Part shown: positions 33,139 through 44,703 of the stretch, piece by piece
How positions within the stretch are numbered: position 1 is the stretch's first letter
Layout: the number at the start of each line of letters is the position of its first letter
From: Cryptomeria japonica
Lineage: Eukaryota > Streptophyta > Pinopsida > Cupressales > Cupressaceae
Direction of reading: 5' to 3'
DNA: 64,000 nucleotides
NCBI RefSeq assembly: GCF_030272615.1
Contig: NC_081410.1
Span: 503,618,942 to 503,682,941, forward strand
Position numbers and translations under genes: made by a program
Notes under the pieces: generated by a model
The model's input: only the letters and a program-made list of their open reading frames with translations
Told to the model about the DNA's origin: nothing
Databases searched by the model: none

Positions 33139-34916
33139 TGATAGGGAGGGCACCTAGTTTACCATCAATTAGAATTCTTGGATGGTTGCTTCTATCCCAT
33201 TCCGGGTTCAAGTCTACCCTTCTAGACTTCTAAGGGCTTCCCTACCTTTTCTTTTCTTAACTCTCCTTCCTCAATCTCACCAAGTAAGCTTTCTCAACAT
33301 ATCCTTGCAGGGGTGAAGGACATGCTCATTCTTTCTCTCATTGCTAAACCACCCATCTTGTTTGGTTTAGTAAACCTTTCCCTAGGGTTACACAATGTCT
33401 TGCTTTCAGGCTTGTAGCCTTCTGGAATTGTTTCCAGTTCACAATAGTTTCCTTCCCCTTCAAGTTATCTCCTCAATTACTGATACCTAGCCGGACTACC
33501 ATCAAGCTCACCTAGGTTCAATATGCAGAAATGGTGATTGCCATTTCTTGGCTTCCTCCTACTACTACTTTGCTTCTTCTGTACATTTTTGGCTCTTCCT
33601 AAAGAAATCCAATAGCCGCGTGGATCCCATAGTGGAGGTTCAAGACAAAGCCATATTTACACTGTGAGATCAAAATAGAAATGAATAATAAAAAGAACTT
33701 TAATTATAGAACTGTAATGAAAAACTTAATCAAAATTAATAGTACAATGATAGAAAACCAGAAAAAAGACTATATGTATTTCTTTTAGTGCTTCAACCTT
33801 TAAACAACCAACATCCCCCCCATTTAGAAATGCCCATTAGGTCTTTTAAACATTTTATCCATCATGAAACATAGATGGTTACAAACTGGAAAACAATTTC
33901 AGAACGATCATCAGTGAAGCCTCAGAACCTGGCTTCCATCGACCGATGTCAACTTTCTACACTCTCACTTCCTATCGGGTTATCGGGAAGTCTTCAAAAC
34001 TTTACTTCTGATGACTGATGACAATGTTCACCTTTCGCACTTTGTCCATCTGGCGTCGGGATAGCAAAAAAAAATCCCTTCGTCTGATAGCCGATGCCTT
34101 TCTCCACTTGTTGGGCATTTCTATTGGTCTTCAGGAAGATAACCGAAAAGCTAATCTGACCATTCAATCTGCTCGATCTCTCTTTTGAGCTTTTCCACAT
34201 GGCATTCACTGATTAGTTCTAGGGACTCTACCCTGACATCTTAGCACGACCTCTCTAACCACCGGGAATGCTCTTCTTTTTCGCTGGGTACCACCATGGT
34301 CGCCAACGTGGCATTCACTGATTGGTTCCAGGGGCTCTACCCTGACATCTTAGCATGACCTCTCTAACTGCCCAAGATGCTCTTCTATTTTGCTGGGTCC
34401 CACCATGGTCACCAACATGGCATTCACTGATTGGTTCTGGGGGCTCTACCCTAACATCTTAGCATGACCTCTCTAACCGCCTGAAATGATCTTCTTTTTT
34501 GCTGGGTCCCACTATGGTTGCCAAGTTGCGATAGATAAACTTTGATCATTTTCTTGTTGCGGTATAGCGACAGTCATCCGATCCTTTTGGAAGCTGTAGG
34601 ACTTGCTCGCTTGTTATCAGCTAGCACTTTCCTATTGGGTCCACAAGATAGCCTTAAAACATTCACTCTGATACCCGATAACTCCCATCGGGTCATCGGT
34701 AAAGCATGTAACAACTCCCGCTGATACCCAATACAACTACCCCAACATGAGTGACATCATCGGAGTAAGACTTGTCGATCGAGGTAGGTCTTGCTGATAA
34801 GGAGAAACTCAAAAACTACAAAGAAAACAGCCAAACAAATATCTACATGACCACGGGAGGGTCTCAAAAGTAAAAATTGGTCAAGCGCATTTCAACCCTT
34901 AGGTGCTCCTGGACTA
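33139..34916 (-). mobile_element. 5' LTR of G1
   Basis: It starts TGATAGGGAGGGCACC like its partner. The outer end is altered (gctcctggacta instead of gctcctaca), so the last few bases are uncertain. It is ~115 bp longer than the 3' LTR, chiefly because it has a third 109-bp unit. Confidence 0.82.
34201..34527. repeat. 109-bp tandem repeat, three units, G1 5' LTR
   Basis: Units start at 34201, 34310 and 34419, each with ggcattcactgatt and a tctaccctgacatcttagca block. The spacing is exactly 109 bp. Confidence 0.88.
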
Positions 34917-34921
34917 GTTGG

Positions 34922-35478
34922 CTGGACCAAGTAGTTACCAAGTACTTGGTCCCGACTTTTTCTCTTCAAATTTTAGGAGCTTGTTTTGACTGTATTTTAT
35001 TGCTCAATTCCAAAGATTTGTGAAATTTTATTGATTTTAGGCTGCCCTAAGGTCGAAAACAAATCTGAATTTCAACATTTCTATTTTCAATTTAGATTTT
35101 AAAATTGAGTGGTTAATTACATATACCCTAATTTTTAAAATTAAATTGATTTCTTCACTATTTCAACATTCCAAAATTTCAAAATTTTAAAATTAAGAGG
35201 TTAGATTTGGACAACCCTAATTTTAAATTTAGTCTTACCTCCTTTCAATTTTCATTTTTTTTTTAAATTAAGAGGTCATTTTTAGCCCTAATTTTAAATT
35301 TTAATTTCTATCTTCTAAGGGATAATTTTAAATTTAAATTAAGAGTTTATTTTTAACATAGCCCTAATTTTAAATTTCAAAGTCCTAGGAGATTGCATTT
35401 TAATCCTTTCAATCATTTTTCTAGAATTTTTCATTCTAAATTTTGAAATTCAAATTTCCAATTTCCCTCCCTTAGTGC
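34922..35478 (+). other. A2 leader, second part
   Basis: This resumes the A2 leader after G1. It begins with the conserved hairpin (34924-34952), followed by ccgactttttctcttcaaat, the same flank as in A1 and A3, then AT-rich DNA up to the polyprotein ATG. Confidence 0.7.
34924..34952 (+). other. A2 leader hairpin (perfect 10-bp stem)
   Basis: The arms GGACCAAGTA and TACTTGGTCC are exact reverse complements around a 9-base loop. The stem differs from A1's GGACCGTG/CACGGTCC yet stays fully paired, which is compensatory change. Confidence 0.8.
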
Positions 35479-37511
35479 ATGAGTTTGACTACTATTATTC
35501 CTACCTATAGTATCCCCATAAGGAGAATTTATTGAATTAAGGCCACCCAAGGTTTCAATACCAAGGAAATGTAGCCTAATTTGGCTAGCTTCTTCAATGA
35601 GGATATTGGTGGTTCTTCCAATCCTATATATATTCCCATTTATCCTCTTGATAATTCTCATAATGAGGAGGAATCATTAACTAGGGTATTTGTTGACCAA
35701 TTGGTGAAGATGGAAAATCAATTTGACAATCTTCAACAATGGATGAGTCAAGAATACCTAGAAAGTGAAGCTCTCCCATTGATTGAAGGATTACAAAGAA
35801 TGATTCAAAGTGATAAACATGGTGTGGATATCTTGTGTGGTATTTCTCATATTGTTGATTCCAATATCATGCCTATGTAGAGTTGTGCTGAAAACCTAGG
35901 TTATACACAACCTCCTAGTCAAGTTAATCATTTCATTCCTTTGACAACTCCTATGACTAGTGTTCCTACCTTCACATCAAACATCATGGCTACCTCTACA
36001 CAAAATTTCATACCCACAAATGTTAGTCATGGGAGAAATATCCCTTCTTTCATTTCTCCTACCATGAGTGTTCCCCTTGTTACCCAATCATATTCACCAC
36101 CTATAAATGCTAGTCAAGAGGACAACTCCTTTAATAACAATTCCTTCATTCCTCTTATGAGTCTTCCATGTGTTACCCAACCTTCTTTGTTACCTACTTA
36201 TCATAGTGTCTCACATCCTTATTCTCAATATCTTCCTTCATTTTACAATATTACTCCTCCCTCTCAATCTAACATGTCAAATTTCAACTCTTCTACCAAA
36301 GCTACAATCAATAGTCTAGCCCAAACAGTGTCTTCCTTACAACAACAAATAGCTTCTATGAATCAATCCAGTTATAATGTGCCCACATTTGACGTAGTGA
36401 TCCCATTATCCAATGACATTGTTAGAGTCATCCCTCCTAAACATGTAGAAGTCCCTCAATTGGAACTTTATAATGGAAAAGGTGATCCGTTAACTCATGT
36501 TAAAACATTCTAAACTTTGTGTAGTGACTTTACTCATGATCAAAGATTGTTAGTGAAATTGTTTACTAGAACATTAAGGGTTAGAGCTTTTCAATGGTAT
36601 TTTTCTTTGCCTCCTTATTCTATTACTTCTTTTAAACGATTGGCTAATGATTTTATTCAACAATTTCATAATAACATTGGTCCTAAAGTTACTTTGACTA
36701 ATTTGATGCATTGAAAACAAGGTGTTAAAGAAAAACTGACTAATTTTATTGGTAGATATAAGCATTTTTATTCTAAGATTTATTTTCCAATGCCTAATCA
36801 AGATATTCAAAATATTTTTATTGCTAATTTACAAAAGTATATTAGGGATAAACTTCTAAGTTTACTTCCTTTCTGCAGTTGTGTGCAGTATTTCACAATT
36901 ATCAACTAACTGTGATTCAATTGGAACAATCATCTCCTTCAATGGCTTTGATTGATAAGGGTGATAGTGCTCAACAATCATTTGCAAAGTAAAAACCAAA
37001 CAAAGGATTCATCAAATTCAATGACAACAATAGTAATCTACTAGTAGCCACTACAAGTGTGTCTCCTTTGTCTAAATACTTTAAAAGAGAAAAAGAATGT
37101 AGTCCTTTGAATTCAAATCTTTTCATAGCATTATGTCTTAGTTAATAAAATGGAATCTGTTAAAACTTCCCCAAATCAAGCCAATTGATCCATCTAAGAC
37201 AACCTCACCTTACTTTTATGCTAAATACTTTTGTCAATACCATCTTCACCCTGGTCATGATACTGAAAAATGTTTTTCATTGAGAAGTAAGATTCAAGAA
37301 TTGATTGATAACAATACCATATCTATGGCAGGTTTGAATGATAAAGGAAACAAATCCATAGCTCCTCCTAATCAAAACCTTCATATTTTCACTGATCCTT
37401 TACCATCCCATTCCACTAATGTGATTGAGCCTAATCATATTGTTTTCTCTCCCAATGATATCCTTGAATCTAATAATGTGGTGAACCTTGTAGATCAACA
37501 AGAAACTCCTA
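35479..37511 (+). pseudogene. A2 polyprotein, gag part, broken
   Basis: The ATG at 35479 (MSLTTIIPTYSIP) aligns with the A1 start. The acidic N-terminus (35581-35880), Ser/Pro-rich linker with coiled coil (35941-36513), capsid blocks (FTRTLRVRAFQWYFSLP, FIQQFHNNIGPKVTL) and CHHC knuckle CQYHLHPGHDTEKC (about 37230-37275) all follow A1 in order. At least six stops and a frameshift near 36850 disrupt it. The LINE insertion interrupts it after NLVDQQETPN. Confidence 0.85.
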
Positions 37512-37560
37512 ACCTCATGTTCCATGGTAGAGGGTTGAGTCATGGGGAGCTCAGGTCCAA

Positions 37561-38829
37561 AATTCAAATTTGAGCGGGAGTTCTAGTTCAGTGTCCAGAC
37601 AGATTGGTGTAGATGATTTAGAGATTCCTACAGATGGAGGGAGCTTAGGTAGTAAGGATCTCTATGTTCCCTTGGATTCAGGGGACCTAGGGGGAGGACC
37701 AAGATCATGAGAAGAGAGGATAGCATGTGATAGCGGGAAAGGTCAGGCTCAAACTTCAAAATCTGAAGACAGCAACTCAGAAGGAGCTTTAGGACAGCAA
37801 GTGGCTAGCAGTTCAGAGAACATGGTGGAAGGTAAATCTCCTAAAAAGGATCTTCTGCCGATCCCAAAGGATCTTAAGGGGGGTCCCAATTTGAATGGAC
37901 ATACTCATAAGTGGTCCTCTCTATTCGGAGTCAAACCCAAAGGTAAGTCCTCACTGCCTCCGGTTAAAAATACCTCGAATTTGTCTCAGGGCAAGTTTTC
38001 TATCTCTATTCTAGACCAAATCATAGACCAAAACATTGCTAGAATGGAAAATACTTTGATTGGTAACTGTTTTGGGACTAGACTGAATATAGAGATTGTT
38101 CATGGATTTGTCAAAAGAAAGTGGAACTTGAAAGGCCAGGTTGATGTAGTTGTAATGAACAAAGGCTGTCTATCCTTTTCTTTTTCTTGTGATGAGGATA
38201 GAAGAAACATTCTTTGTAGCGGTTCATGGGCAATAGGTAAATACATCATGTTCATCCAGAAGTGGTATCCTAATGCGGGAAAAGGAAAAAAAAAATTGGT
38301 TCAAGTTCCGGTCTGGATTAAAATCCCTGGGCTCCTAATGGAATTCTGGGAGGAAGATGTGCTAGCAGGAATAGCCAATACCTTTGGGGAGCTTATTGCT
38401 ATTGACCAGGTCATGACATCTAGAAGAAGGCTTATTTACACTAGGATATGTGTTGGAGTCAAACCTGATACGAGCATGCTAGAGGAAATAGAGATAGAAT
38501 CTAAACTAGGGAAGTGGAGGCAGAATATTGTTTATGAATCAATCCCTTTTGCCTACTTTCATTGTAAAAAAGTAGGACACTGGGCTAAAAAATGTCCAAA
38601 TAACGAGGGTAAATCTTATCCCCAAGCTAAGGTTTGGAAAAAAGTTGATAGTTCTCTAAAAGCCTTGGAGTCCAATGACCCAGATCAGGAGAAACAGTCT
38701 CAGGTTGGAAGGACGGAGGAAGAACTCACTAGTGAAATGGGAAATGATCTAAAGAAAGTAGATAGCGAAAAAATAGATCCTCAGGAGATGGAGGAGGAAT
38801 TGTTACCTTCTGGAACAAAAATAATGTAG
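37561..38829 (+). pseudogene. LINE ORF1, DUF4283-like nucleic-acid-binding protein
   Basis: One frame spans this region; from 37801 it is open for 342 codons (MASSSENMVEGKSPKK). An upstream stop (TGA near 37708) probably arose by mutation, since the frame is sensible on both sides. The middle carries the plant LINE ORF1 fold (LSFSFSCDEDRRNILCSGSW, MFIQKWYPN, VPVWIKIPGLLMEFWEE), followed by a knuckle YFHCKKVGHWAKKC whose first cysteine is Tyr. The C-terminus is charged. ORF1 proteins bind the LINE RNA. Confidence 0.85.
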
Positions 38830-39400
38830 AAGGTGAGGTGTTGATTCAGGACAAAAATTTGGCTTGTATTAGATTTAAGCATCTTTAAAAATTGCACTAC
38901 TTGGGTCTTAACTAATTTATATGCTCCTAACACTAAGACTGGTAGAAGTGAGTTGTGGAGATATCTTACTGGGTTAAGAAGCAAGTTTGCTGAGGACAAC
39001 TGGATTATTATGGGAGACTTCAACACCCCCTTGAAGGAAAATGAGAAAAAGGGAGGGAGCCAAGCTAATCTGGACAGTAGATTGGACTTGATGAACTTTA
39101 TTAACAATAATGCCATCCATGACCTGGAGATGCAAGGAATTAAATTCACTTGGACTAATAGAAGAAGTGGTGAGGATTTGATTTAGGTTAGACTTGATAG
39201 AGCTCTTCTATCCTTAGATTGGTTTAACCTTCATGATTGCTCTTTATCTTCTCATATAAGGGCAGGATCTGACCATTATCCAATAACGTTTACGACTGAA
39301 GCAAAGAATAGAAGGAGGCATTTCCCTTACAAATTTGAAAGAATGTGGACTAGGCACCTGGATTAGGAGAGTAATATTAAGGATTGGTGGCAGGTCAGTA
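38803..39400 (+). pseudogene. LINE ORF2 endonuclease, N-terminally deleted
   Basis: Endonuclease sequence begins abruptly as VTFWNKNNVEGEVLI overlapping the end of ORF1, so the first ~100 residues (with the catalytic Asn and Glu) are missing. Later motifs are present: TNLYAPNTK, WIIMGDFNTPL, IKFTWTNRR, VRLDRALLS and the SDHYPITF box. Stops and a frame change occur. The endonuclease would nick target DNA to prime reverse transcription; this copy cannot. Confidence 0.8.
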
Positions 39401-41080
39401 TTGAAGGAAATGCCATGTATAGAGTGGTTAAAAAGATGAAGATTATTAAAGATAATTTTAAGAAGTGGAATAAGGAATACTTTGGGAATATCTTTGCCTT
39501 GAAAGCCACTATTCTATTAGAGCTTAAGGATATCTAGGATGAGATATAGAATAATGGTCATACTAATAGGTCTAGAGATGTCGAGGATGCTATTCTTATG
39601 AGATACCATGATATTATAGCTAAAGAGGAAACCTACTAGAAACAAAGATCAAGAAATGTATGGTTGAAGGAAGGGGATGGGAATACTAAATACTTCCATA
39701 TGTCCACCCTAAGACATAAGGCCATTAATAGGATAGCTTAGATTAAAGTGAATGGCAGATGTGTTGAAGAAGATGAACCCATGAGAAGGGCTGCTATGGA
39801 CTTTTTTTCCAACTTACTTGCTAAGGATCAGGATTTGGATATACAAGCCCAAAGGAATGTCCTGGGCAGTATACCTACCATTTTAGGGGATGACCAGAAT
39901 GCTCACTTGACTGCTATCCCTTGCCATGATGAAATTTTGATAGTTGTCAACTCCTTTTAAGGCAACAAGGCCCCAGGCCGGATGGTTTTCCCATGTTTTT
40001 CTTTCAAAAGTATTGGCATATTATTGGAGATGATGTGTCCCGAGCTGTGAAAGAGTTTTTTGGTGCTAGAAATTTTTTGAAAGAAGTTAATGGTACTTTT
40101 ATTGCTCTTATCTCCAAAAATATGGGGGCTAACACCATGGATCTCTTTAGACCTATAAGTCTATGCAACTCTCTTTATGAGATAATTTCCAAGGTTCTGA
40201 CTTCTAGAATTCTAAAGTTGCTTCCCTCTATCATATCGCCTCAGCAAAGTGGTTTTGTCCCGGGTAGACAAATCTTGGATTCGACCATCTCTGTCCATGA
40301 AAATATCCACTCTTTATCTTTCTCTAAGAAAGAAGGTTTTTTTCTGAAGCTAGACCTCTCTAAAGCCTACAACATAGTGGATTAGGATTTTATGATGGAT
40401 GACTCTCTCTGCTTTTGGCTTCAACTCTACAAGTATTAGTCTTATCAGGCAATTAGTCTCTTCGGCCTCTTTCTCTATTTTAATGAATGGATCTCCTTCT
40501 CCTTTCTTTAAATCTTCTAGAGGCCTCAGGCAGGGGGATCCTCTATCCCTAGTTATCTTTATTATTATGGCAGAGTGTCTGGGGAGATGTATTGGGAAGC
40601 TGGTTGAGAAAAGGGAGTTCTATGGTTTGAATCCATCTTCTGTGGATCAAATATGTTCCCATCAGTAGTTTGTTGATGATTCTATAATAATGGGGAAAGC
40701 TATAGTGAAGGATTCTAGAAGTTTAAAGAAGGCTCTGGATAGTTATGGAGCTTCTACTAGACAACTTATTAATTGGTCTAAAAGCTTTGTTTATTTTATC
40801 AACACCCCAGAGAGAAGGAGGATTAAAATTAGTAATATCATGGGTTGTCAAGTTGGAAATCTTCCTGCTTCTTACTTGGGGCTACCCTTATGCCATGATC
40901 CACCTGATACTTTTTGGGGAGCCTTGGTGGACAAATTCCATAAGAAGTTGGCTAGCTGGAAGGGTGCTCTTCTTAGCCAAGTAGGTAAGGTTCGATTGCT
41001 GAAATCTACTCTACAAAGTATCCCTCTCTATGCCATTAGTCTCTTTTTTTATTCCTACCAAGTATGCAGAGGCCATTGAA
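39401..41080 (+). pseudogene. LINE ORF2 reverse transcriptase, broken
   Basis: Motifs in order are WLKEGDGNTKYFHMSTLRHK, RPDGFPMFFFQKYW, FRPISLCNSLYEIISKVL, PQQSGFVPGRQILDS, FFLKLDLSKAYN, GLRQGDPLSLVIFIIMAE and FVDDSIIMG, then thumb sequence (NLPASYLGLPL, KLASWKGALLSQVGKV). The FVDD box keeps the two aspartates. Frameshifts lie near 39965 and 40385, and several TAG stops stand for Gln or Trp. Confidence 0.9.
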
Positions 41081-42131
41081 AAGATTTAGAGAACTTTTTT
41101 ATGGATTGGGGTTGAGGAGAAGAAGAGAATGAATTTGATTGTATGGGAGAAGGTTTGCAAGCCTATAAGAAAGGGAGGAATGGGTCTTAGAATAACAAGA
41201 GACATAAATGAGTTCCTTATGGCTAAGCAGATTTGGAGAGGGTATAAAAATCAAGGAGAGTGGAAACTAATATGGGACAAAAAATATAAAATTCAATGTC
41301 CTACCCCTCAAAGCTTCCTTAAAGTGGAAAATATCCCAATGGCTACTGGATTCCCCTTTGACTGAAGACCCTGAGTGGAGCAGATTTCAGAACCAATGCA
41401 AGGAAAGATTTGGATCTAAGGTGGATGATTACTGAGAAGATGGACAGTGGAAGGATTTATCTCAGGTGGATCAGTCCTTGAGCAGATTGAACAAAGTTAT
41501 GAACTCTATGGTAAGGGTTGAAGAGGAAGACCAATTAATTTGGAAACTCATAGCTAGTGGTACATTCACTGTGGCCTCTTTGTATCATCAACAGTTCTCC
41601 AACATGGAAATCCCATGCTGGGCTAAGGCATGGGTGAAAGGCCTCACCCCTAAGATTAACATTTTCTTCTGGACAACCCAACAAGATAAAATTCTGACAA
41701 TTGAGAATATCAGAAAAAGAGGTATTAGTATGCCTAGTGTTTGTAATCTATGTAAGCAGAAGAAGGAGACCATTAATCATATGCTCTTTCATTTTTGTTT
41801 CTCTGCTGATGTCTGGGGAAGCTGTCTAGACCACTTCAAAATCAGTTGGGGTTTCCCTAAGTTGATTCAAGAGGTTTTCAACTCTTGGCATCATCCTTCA
41901 AGGAATAAAACCACAACTTTATTATGGGAAATCACCCTACCTCATATGTGTTGGGGTATATGGAAAGAGAGAAATGATAGAATTTTCAGAGAAAAGGTTT
42001 CTAAGGCAAAAATTATGTTTGAGAAGATAAAAACAAATATAGTGGAAAATATGAATATCATAGGAGGCATTGATAATCCCCAAGATAAGGATGATCAATT
42101 TATCTATAAAAAGTGGAGATTAAAGGGCTGA
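41081..42131 (+). pseudogene. LINE ORF2 zinc-binding region (zf-RVT type)
   Basis: IVWEKVCKPIRKGGMGLR and the segment 41466-42131 (WAKAWVKGLTPKINIFFW, SVCNLCKQKKETINHMLFHF, VWGSCLDHF) match the plant LINE region after RT; CNLCKQKKETINHMLFHFCF is its Cys/His cluster. The 221-residue frame is open but separated from RT by stops and frame changes. Confidence 0.85.
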
Positions 42132-42689
42132 GAACACTCTCAGATCTACCCTAGAGAGGGTGTGATATGGATCAGTCCACCCAAAGGATGGATGAAAATT
42201 AATTTTGATGGTGCCTCAAAGGGTAATCCGGGTGTTGCAGGATGTGGAGTGGTACTTAGGGACGAATGGGGAATTTGCAAAATCATAAAAATTATTCCAA
42301 TAGGAAATCAAACAAATCATGTTGTTGAAGCAATGGCAGCTTACCATGGGATGATCCTTGCTAAGGAAGCTAAATGCACTGATGTTTGGTGTGAAGGAGA
42401 CTCAATGAATATAATCAATTGTTTAATTATGAAATTCCTGCCTTCATGGTCAATGAGTAATGCTATTAAAGCAACTAGGAAAATCAGCAAAGAATTGGAA
42501 ATGTGTGTTTTTACACATGTGTATAGGGAGGCCAATTCCTGCACTGATTGGGCTACCAGCCTAGCTTGCCAATCAAAAGAAATCATTACTAGTCATGGTG
42601 AAAGTGAGATTGCAAGTGAAATGAAATCCCTTCTTAATCTAGACCGGAGCCAGGCTAGGCAACGTGGTACTTTTAATCATTATTTCTAA
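42132..42689 (+). pseudogene. LINE ORF2 RNase H domain
   Basis: The frame continues from the previous segment after one TGA. It shows INFDGASKGNPGVAGCGVVL, VVEAMAAYHGMILAKE, VWCEGDSMNIINC and VYREANSCTDWATSLA, with the Asp-Glu-Asp-Asp residues intact. It ends with a normal stop at 42689. Confidence 0.9.
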
Positions 42690-42862
42690 TGCCTCTTCTA
42701 TCTTTTTCAATGTAGGGTTATTTCGAAGAAAATGAGCATTTAAATAGGTGTCTTATCATAATTATCTCACACGGATTCTAGGTGTTCTTACAAGGCATTC
42801 AAAAAAACTAGAGGAGAGGATATCAAGCTGAAAGAAGGAATTTCAAGGAATGTGTTGAAAAA

Positions 42863-44466
42863 ATGGGAGGTAACAAGAAAAGATTCGAACCCACCTCTTG
42901 CTCTAATTGGAAAAAGAACAACGATGTCTGGGATATCCTTCAGCAAGGAGGTTTGAATGTTTTCATGGAGCAGCTAAATGGAAAAGATCCCACAATTACC
43001 AGCTATTTCATCAAGAATTGGAAAAATGGTAAAATCCTAGTCGGTTCCCAAATGGTGAATGTTGATGAGGAGGTCATTGCTGAGGCCATGGGGATGACTA
43101 TTGAGGGAATGAAATTTTACAAGGATCACAACATATCAGATAAGTAGCGGATAAGTTTCCAGTCATGGAGAAAGAGAGGAGAAAGATTATTAAAATTGAC
43201 AACTCCTACCATGCTCCAAAGAGGATTTGCAGACCATGGAGATTTGTTTTATTTGCTTCTATTTCCTGCATTACTTTAGATGGTAGGTTTACCAGAGCCT
43301 ACGGGCATCACTTTGTTTTGCTCAACCATTTTCTCCATGGGGAAAAGGTGAGATTGCCTTATTACCTTGCATGATCTATGGACCACACTATCAAGGAGGT
43401 TCAGAAGGATCCTAAAGGCGACCATGCCCTCCACTAGGGGCTTATGGTCCTGGTTTATAAAATGCTTAAGGGGAAGTGCATTGAAAAGCCTATCAAAGGT
43501 AAAAATGCAAGATATGAGACTACGAAGAGTGAAGCTAGTGGATTTAACTTTGAATCAGAGACTGAGGGAGAATCAGAAGAGACTAACAAAAAATGAAGGA
43601 ATAAGGCTAAGAGGAAAAGGATTGTGGTGGATTCAGACATGTCAGAGTCTGAAACTGAATCCTTTGAGAAAAAAATTATTAAAACAAAGAAAGGGAAAGC
43701 TACTGGAAAGCAGACTCAGAAGAAGAACACTAAAAAGGGTAATAACAAAGACATTAGCCATATTCTAGTTGATGTTGAAGAGGATGCTGAAGAAAACAAG
43801 AAGGATGAGGATAAGGATAAAGAAGGGGAGGTTAACCTAGTGATGGGAAACATTGAGGTTTTGAATACCACAAGTCTACAGAAGGAGGATAAAGGGGATA
43901 AGAGTGATATTGGTGACAATGATACAATAAAAGCTTTCTGTGAGACCATCGCTACCATGGTAAAGGATATCAATAGTTTCAAGACTGATACGAAGGCTAT
44001 AGCAAGAGTTATGGTTGGTGATAAGCCCCTGGCAGAACATGTTAAAGAACTGGTTGTTGTTCTGCACAATGCGGAAGCTATTGAATGTATGGTGGGTAAA
44101 ATCATAGCAACGGAAAACAAGGTCAATAAGATGGGAGATACCAAGGAAATGGAAAATAAAATGAGCAACTTGGGCAATAGAATCGACATGTTGGAACATA
44201 ATGTTAAGAAGATTGCAAAATAAAATTTTCAGATCCTCAAAGCTTCGGTGGATAACATGAACATCCTAATCAAAAAGTTTGAGAACAATGCCGAGAAGGA
44301 TGATGATAAAGAGTAGTTGGACAAGAAGGGTCATGAAATAAGGACCAGAGCTAACACAAAGATCAAGGGTGACATCAAAGGTTGTGAGTTGGAGGAATTA
44401 AAGACCTCGATGAACAACATGAAACAAATGGTTGTTCATGCTGAGGAAATCATGAAAAGCATTTAG
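42863..44466 (+). pseudogene. LINE third ORF: unknown domain, basic/acidic linker, coiled coil
   Basis: Downstream of RNase H, where plant LINEs normally have only 3' UTR, a ~530-codon frame begins MGGNKKRFEPTSCSNWKK. The N-terminal part has VNVDEEVIAEAMGMTIEGMK, then after a frameshift near 43147 continues RRKIIKIDNSYHAPKRICR, FTRAYGHHFVLLNHFLHGEK and VRLPYYLA. Next come SETEGESEETNKK, a basic NKAKRKR stretch, a long Lys/Glu linker and a coiled-coil C-terminus (ENKMSNLGNRIDMLEHNVKK). Stops at LPYYLA, DHALH and ETNKK, and near the C-terminus, look like CGA/CAG decay. Unknown function. Confidence 0.65.
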
Positions 44467-44703
44467 AACTCTATCTTTGTTTCTACAGGGTTCCTTGGTC
44501 CTATCTTTTTGTTGTCAATGTTCTTTCCTTTCGCTGACTGTTACTAGTTTTTTAGGTTATGTTATGTAAGATGACCCCTTCCGGTGGGATCTTTTTGTCT
44601 TTTTGAAGTGACCAGGCACTTTTCTTTCTCGTAGTTTTGTTCTCCTATCTTGTACAAGGTTCGGGTACCTTTCAAATACCTACTTTTACTTAATCAAAAC
44701 AAA

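Larger units (their letters stand above)
26798..34916 (-). mobile_element. G1: Ty3/gypsy element with full pol order, decayed
   Basis: Two LTRs (26798-28460 and 33139-34916) enclose gag, protease, RT, RNase H and integrase in gypsy order on the minus strand. The flanks TTTGG (26793-26797) and GTTGG (34917-34921) look like a target duplication with one mismatch. The PBS is tRNA-Met type and the polypurine tract borders the left LTR. Many stops and frame changes show it is dead. The RT and integrase look chromovirus-like, but I see no chromodomain. Confidence 0.9.
37512..44703 (+). mobile_element. plant LINE with an additional third ORF
   Basis: The 7.2-kb insert splits the A2 polyprotein and is bordered by AAACTCC (37503-37509 and 44704-44710), a likely target duplication. 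It has ORF1 (DUF4283-like plus knuckle), ORF2 (endonuclease remnant, RT, zinc-binding region, RNase H) and then a third long ORF. The 3' end is taatcaaaacaaaaaac rather than a long poly(A). No LTRs are associated with it. Confidence 0.85.

Noticed and set aside
43716-44189. A 157-codon minus-strand ORF opposite the LINE third ORF
   Set aside because: It mirrors Lys/Glu-rich coding DNA on the other strand, giving Leu/Ser/Phe-rich sequence with no domain.
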